Positions 61,001 through 64,000 of a DNA stretch of 64,000 bases are shown here, in pieces. Position numbers and translations under genes: made by a program. The stretch is from Elysia chlorotica. Taxonomy: Eukaryota > Mollusca > Gastropoda > Plakobranchidae. The stretch is from NCBI GenBank assembly GCA_003991915.1, contig RQTK01000056.1:605687-669686 (forward strand), read 5' to 3'. Each line of letters starts with the position of its first letter. The stretch's first letter is position 1. The notes under the pieces were generated by a model. The model made no database searches. It was not told where the DNA came from and was given only the letters and a program-made list of their open reading frames with translations.

Positions 61001-62124
61001 TAATTTGTGTACTCCTTCCTCTGCTTTCTTTATATTTTCATATTTTACTATACAATCGACCTCCTGTATTTTTCTGTATTTTTCGTCTTCTCAGAAACTA
61101 AAGAGGCACACGGTACATTTATGAGTAATTAGCAAAGCTAGATGCAGTGGTCTCTGTGTAAGAACTCTCCGCTTACAAAGTACAAACTCACTCCATCTTC
61201 GCACGCGCTCGCCTTACAATATATCAAAACATAATTCTTTGTCTTTAATTTTACAAAGCCGCTTTTGGTGTCATGGTGTCTAAGAACCTGTTTTAAAAGA
61301 ACCAGATACTTCTTTCTTTTGGTCAAGGTAACATTACTGATTACCATACCATGATACCCAGCATAAGCTTATTTATATAGTGATCTACAGTCAGGAAACT
61401 TCAAATCATGTTATGACATAAATGTATTTTGGTTCACTTTGGGCCGTGTTAAATTTTTTGCGTTTTTCTCAAAATGGGATTTTCTACAAAACAGTCTGAC
61501 TATTTTGAGTAGATCTCTAAAAGTTATTGTCAGAATTGACTCATATATATAGACGGACCTAAACCCCTCTCTCTGTAAATAGGGCCTGCCCTGTGAATAA
61601 AAATCATCGGTGGACAGCAGTTAGTTCATTCCGCGATAGGTGTAGAACTACTAGAAGTAGCTTGACCATTCAGCAAGCACTTCAATAAAAAATTAAAATC
61701 CCGCCTCTCTGTTGCTCAATCAGTCAATGACTACATGTGTCAACTCAACCTCTCTCTTATTCCTTCCTTCTCTCTATCTATATATATCTCTTTAGTATCT
61801 CTTTTTCTTTCGCTCACTCAACCCGCTCTCTTCACCCCATGTCTCAATTTTCCCTTTATTCCTACCATTTCTTTTTTTTTTCTCCCCATCTCTCTCTATC
61901 TTTGACTCAATCAGACTCCCCTCGAGCTTCTCACTCTTCCTCCAATAAATTTAAATCCAGATAAATTTTAAATCTAGATCTAGAAATCTAGAATATATAG
62001 ATCTAGGCCAAGAATATAGATCTAGGCAATATCTAGATATCCAGATCTAGTAGATTTTATTTACAATAATAATAACGCAAAACTTACCCTCCAGTTTTTC
62101 ATGGCAACCATTCAGCTGCTTCAT
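54410..62124 (-). CDS. Deoxynucleoside kinase, thymidine kinase 2 / dNK family (ten exons)
   Basis: The enzyme transfers a phosphate from ATP to the 5'-hydroxyl of deoxynucleosides in the salvage pathway (family knowledge). Exons on the - strand: 62124-62088, 60865-60825, 60542-60468, 60019-59966, 59648-59559, 58859-58786, 57958-57870, 56763-56684, 55617-55540, 54493-54410. All introns have GT/AG ends and all phases join, giving 702 nt: 233 residues and TAA. Domain order: P-loop GNIGSGKS (31-38); EPLDQW and GHN (55-67); a helix with R78W79...Y86AQL; the ERS motif in KMLERSLFSTRYCF (104-117); QWFDF (137-141); LDLIVYLRADP (150-160); the LID region R166..R170..R172KEE; then LHKLHDDWL (186-194) and VLDANHDL (207-214). 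The length is close to insect dNK and slightly shorter than mitochondrial TK2. I chose the start at 62124 because of length, A at -3, and continuity into the P-loop. An in-frame ATG at 62391 would add 89 residues. Confidence 0.93.
54953..54996. repeat. (TA)n microsatellite, about 20 units
   Basis: Lies in the last intron of the kinase gene. Confidence 0.93.
55540..55617 (-). CDS. Kinase exon 9
   Basis: Encodes SLIESLHKLHDDWLLEKKYP then VPAPVL. Acceptor GGAGCAG follows an upstream T-run; alignment with the family favours this AG. Confidence 0.92.
56684..56763 (-). CDS. Kinase exon 8: LID region
   Basis: Encodes YLRADPSVCYERLRMRSRKE then EAVVPI. The Arg-rich segment is the LID that closes over ATP. 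Confidence 0.95.
56795..57430 (-). pseudogene. Ty3/Gypsy LTR retrotransposon relic: 3' part of an LTR, primer-binding site and gag start
   Basis: On the - strand, LTR-like DNA runs from about 57430 to CATCCTAAAAC. It is followed by TGGTGACCCCGACGC, a tRNA primer-binding-site-like sequence starting TGG. After a short leader, gag begins at ATG 57039: MSQPQGESTQALLAALTSQL, then SLKLPEFWTTSPEVWFA, an in-frame TGA, VEAQFGTKNISTDQTKYDYV and VSALDVKTAEE before further stops. LP.FW...PE.WF...E..F is typical of Ty3/Gypsy gag. It lies in the intron between kinase exons 7 and 8, in the same orientation as the gene. No pol or second LTR is present. The 111-codon + strand ORF at 57047 is an antisense shadow. 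Confidence 0.78.
57600..57830 (-). mobile_element. tRNA-headed SINE in the same intron, reverse orientation
   Basis: On the - strand GTTGGTCCTATGGTTAGAGC is A-box-like and GCTCGGTTTGATACCTGGCA carries a B-box. The body does not clearly match the main family. It lies close to exon 7. Confidence 0.6.
57870..57958 (-). CDS. Kinase exon 7
   Basis: Encodes KTINPFEFSVFSQWFDFLTS then SGKADLDLI. The family's EWFDW reads QWFDF. Donor ATTG|GTAGGT. Confidence 0.94.
58786..58859 (-). CDS. Kinase exon 6: ERS motif
   Basis: Encodes TLPVKMLERSLFSTRYCFVQ then NDYL and two bases. ERS is the hallmark of the deoxyribonucleoside kinase family. The usual Glu of FVEN is Gln here. Confidence 0.95.
59140..59305 (-). 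mobile_element. Diverged SINE fragment in a kinase intron
   Basis: On the - strand TGGTTGGGCTGCTGTCAGTA, TAATGTGACCAGCCGAGACA and a TAACACAGCAACTAACA-like tail match the main family in order. The middle is badly degraded. Confidence 0.65.
59559..59648 (-). CDS. Kinase exon 5
   Basis: Encodes 30 residues from GLLYENPDRWSF through NMYAQLTRIDMHLKPH. The Y.QLT stretch is the substrate-pocket helix of the family (Gln contacts the base in known structures). Confidence 0.95.
59966..60019 (-). CDS. Kinase exon 4
   Basis: Encodes VVGEPLDQWTNLEGHNAL. The EP pair corresponds to the family's catalytic-base strand, and the GHN to the conserved G.N motif. Donor GTTAGT is slightly unusual. Confidence 0.93.
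60468..60542 (-). CDS. Kinase exon 3: P-loop
   Basis: Encodes VAVEGNIGSGKSTLLKHFEN and LPYCE. This holds the Walker A motif that binds ATP phosphates. Acceptor TCTTTCACAG, donor TGTGAG|GTAAAT. Confidence 0.97.
60825..60865 (-). CDS. Kinase exon 2
   Basis: 41 bases from acceptor CTGTTTACAG-type sequence to ACATCACA|GTAAGTT. Encodes SKPQEKTRPQHIT, the linker before the first beta strand. Confidence 0.88.
61966..62056. repeat. Imperfect AGATCT/CTAGAT repeat beside kinase exon 1
   Basis: Repeated words such as TCTAGATCTAGAAATCTAG, ATAGATCTAGGC and CCAGATCTAGTAG fill about 90 bp of intron 1. Related words (TTTAGATTTAGATCTAG) recur at 62150-62170 within the long upstream reading frame. Confidence 0.8.
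62088..62124 (-). CDS. Kinase exon 1 (start codon)
   Basis: Encodes MKQLNGCHEKLE plus one base. The donor is CTGGAGG|GTAAGTT. The phase-1 end joins exon 2 to make Glu13. Confidence 0.75.
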
Positions 62125-62769
62125 TTTTGTAGAAAATGTGAAGTTTAGTAGATTTAGATTTAGATCTAGTTTTAATATATTTCTAGTCCTATTGATTGTG
62201 ATGGCTGAAGCACAACAAATGTCTGGGGACAAAATATGATGGCTCTTTCGAGTCTTTAACTTGTGGAGTCTTTGAACTTGATCTTCCCGCCACAGCAAAG
62301 CGCAATTTCTCATTTGGCGCACTAAGCATACTTGACGTAAGGGGAAACGATTTTGACATGTCAGGTTCATTTTTAGTACAGAATAAAACATCTATGACTA
62401 CGTTAGCATATTATAATGTTTATTTCCTTCTGCTCTGTCTAAAATGTACCAATTTACTCTCAAAATAGAACGTACACGTAACAAATGAAGTCAGGTTAGA
62501 ATTCAAGAAAAATTAATCTATAGGCGTAAAGGACTATGAGTATGAGTTAGGGTTAGGACATCCTCACTCATAGTCTCATTCCTCAGCAGCTGCTTTGAGT
62601 AAGCTTAATTGACTGCTGCTAGCTGTAAGATTTCTAGCTTTTGTGGTTTTATTTACTAAAGATTGTACAGAATAGTCCGGGCACGTTTAGAGAGTCACTC
62701 ACAATACGTATGTGGTCCTATACATTACAATGTATTTCAAAACCAATAATAATTATGTTAATATGCGGA

Positions 62770-62784
62770 GGGGGGGGGGGGGGG
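62770..62784. repeat. Poly-G run of about 15
   Basis: Homopolymer G followed by an A-rich run, upstream of the kinase gene. Confidence 0.9.
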
Positions 62785-62799
62785 AAAAAGAAGAAAAAA

Positions 62800-63460
62800 A
62801 AAACAATAAACGGAAATGGTAGCGAACATGTACATGTTCCAATGACTAATTAATAGGACCTTCATGACTTTTAAGACTATAACGGGCTGTATTTCTAGTG
62901 CATTGTAATGTTTTGTTGTTGATTAATGTGTGTATTTTTGTCAGTGCCTCAGTTGAAGTGCACATACAAATTTTTAAAAGTGGACGTTGAAGAATTTGTG
63001 TGTATTTGCAATTCGGACTCTTACCAGCATCACTGGGTGACAATGCTTGGGCCCTATATATTTAGTTCGTTTCCAAACCTTAAAAAACGCATGCATTATT
63101 AGATGCTTCAAAGAAAAAGAAGAGAAAAAAATGTAACAAAAATGTTTTATTATTCTCCATGTCAAAAATATGATAATTAATAGATTTACATTTATGAGGC
63201 AAGTTTCAGTCTTTATCTCAACTAATAGTCGCAAAACAATTCCTATGTAAAATAAAAATCGTTCAAATGTATTGCCGTCAGTTTAACTTGTGTGTTCGTT
63301 GAGCCATTGTCTCGTCCCAAGGCCATAACTCAGGAAACCGACTCTTCTTGAAGTTTCGCCGTTCCACAAGTTACTAATCAGTTGGTCTAAAGATGAGACT
63401 ATACGCATTCGGTTGCCTAACAATCCCTACAGTACGGTACCATACTTGCAAGCTCTACAA
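62800..63460. other. Intergenic sequence
   Basis: No recognisable exon or repeat family. The promoter of the - strand kinase should lie between about 62130 and this region, but I see no TATA box that decides it. Confidence 0.4.
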
Positions 63461-63461
63461 A

Positions 63462-63725
63462 GGGGTGAGATGGCGCAAGTGGCAGAGCGTTGAGCTCCAA
63501 GTCGAGAGGTCCCCTGTCGGATTTTATGATCGATCCAATTTGCTTGTCGGATCTGGTCCCCTGCTGGTTGGGTTGGTGTTATTATTTTGCGACAGGCTGA
63601 GACAGGAGTCCTGGTAACCCCGTAGTATCTCTGTGGGGCATGGCATGCAGCACGTGCATTGTCAGACGTTAGTCTTGTGACCAATCCCCCAATATAATCC
63701 GCATCAGGAACGTAGGCTTTAAACT
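63462..63725 (+). mobile_element. Near full-length SINE
   Basis: The head is GATGGCGCAAGTGGCAGAGC with TTGAGCTCCAAGTC (tRNA-like). The body is CCTGCTGGTTGGGTTGGTGT, GCGACAGGCTGAGACAGGAG and GCATTGTCAGACGTTAGTCT. The end is AGGAACGTAGGCTTTAAAC. It is diverged from the copy at 31439 in both head and tail. Confidence 0.78.
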
Positions 63726-64000
63726 AGGGTTGAGCTTTTCTCTTGCAAAAAACACAAGAAGATCTCCACACATGTCTAGATGTGACCCAGAAGGCTATCC
63801 GTGGAGTCCACACCACTGCACATGCTAGGTAGTAATCACCATACACGTAGGCCTACATGCCACGATCTTTAATGGTATAATCTGATATATCTAAATTCTG
63901 AAGGCAAAAAGGGAAAAAAAGACAAAATGTCTATGGAATAAACCATAACACTATTAATTAATTTTCAATATGTTTTGTTGAAGATAGGAAGGTGCAATCT

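Overview
The window reads as nuclear DNA of an invertebrate animal, most likely a mollusc (inference). The reasons are split genes with GT/AG introns, many CT, TTC and AGATCT simple repeats, a dense tRNA-headed SINE family, several classes of decayed LINE and a Ty3/Gypsy gag remnant. There are no prokaryotic operons and I see no rRNA or functional tRNA gene.

Layout. From base 1 to about 27,955 the window is one diverged repeat array in a single orientation. Monomers of roughly 95-105 bp carry a hairpin-like core of the type ATGGGTTCCAACTCCCAT. They are arranged into longer, irregular composite units of one to a few kb. Short ORFs there are by-products of the repeat. The array is interrupted by SINEs (about 7.8 and 20.1 kb), LINE fragments (11.6, 17.7 and 22.1-23.1 kb) and CT tracts. 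Its right edge coincides with a Jockey-like LINE fragment (27.96-29.38 kb). From 29.4 to 43.4 kb is gene-poor DNA with SINEs, long CT/AAG/TTC tracts and a two-copy direct repeat (35.7-37.9 kb). At 44.1 kb on the + strand is an intronless coding region for a 168-residue two-pass membrane protein of unknown function, behind a probable 3' splice site and a short upstream ORF. From 45.6 to 51.5 kb lie SINEs, a CR1-like reverse transcriptase relic and a 1.4-kb direct duplication.

The clearest gene is on the - strand from about 62.1 to 54.4 kb: a ten-exon deoxynucleoside kinase of the thymidine kinase 2 / dNK family. All junctions, phases and the reading frame fit, giving 233 residues from the nearest good start. 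Its introns hold a Ty3/Gypsy LTR-gag relic, a tRNA-headed SINE and other SINE pieces. Further SINE DNA and intergenic sequence fill the right end.

The two genes show no evident functional link. The kinase would salvage deoxynucleosides by phosphorylation. The membrane protein cannot be assigned a role from sequence. The most unusual material is the 28-kb hairpin-cored array and the duplication structures in and beyond it.
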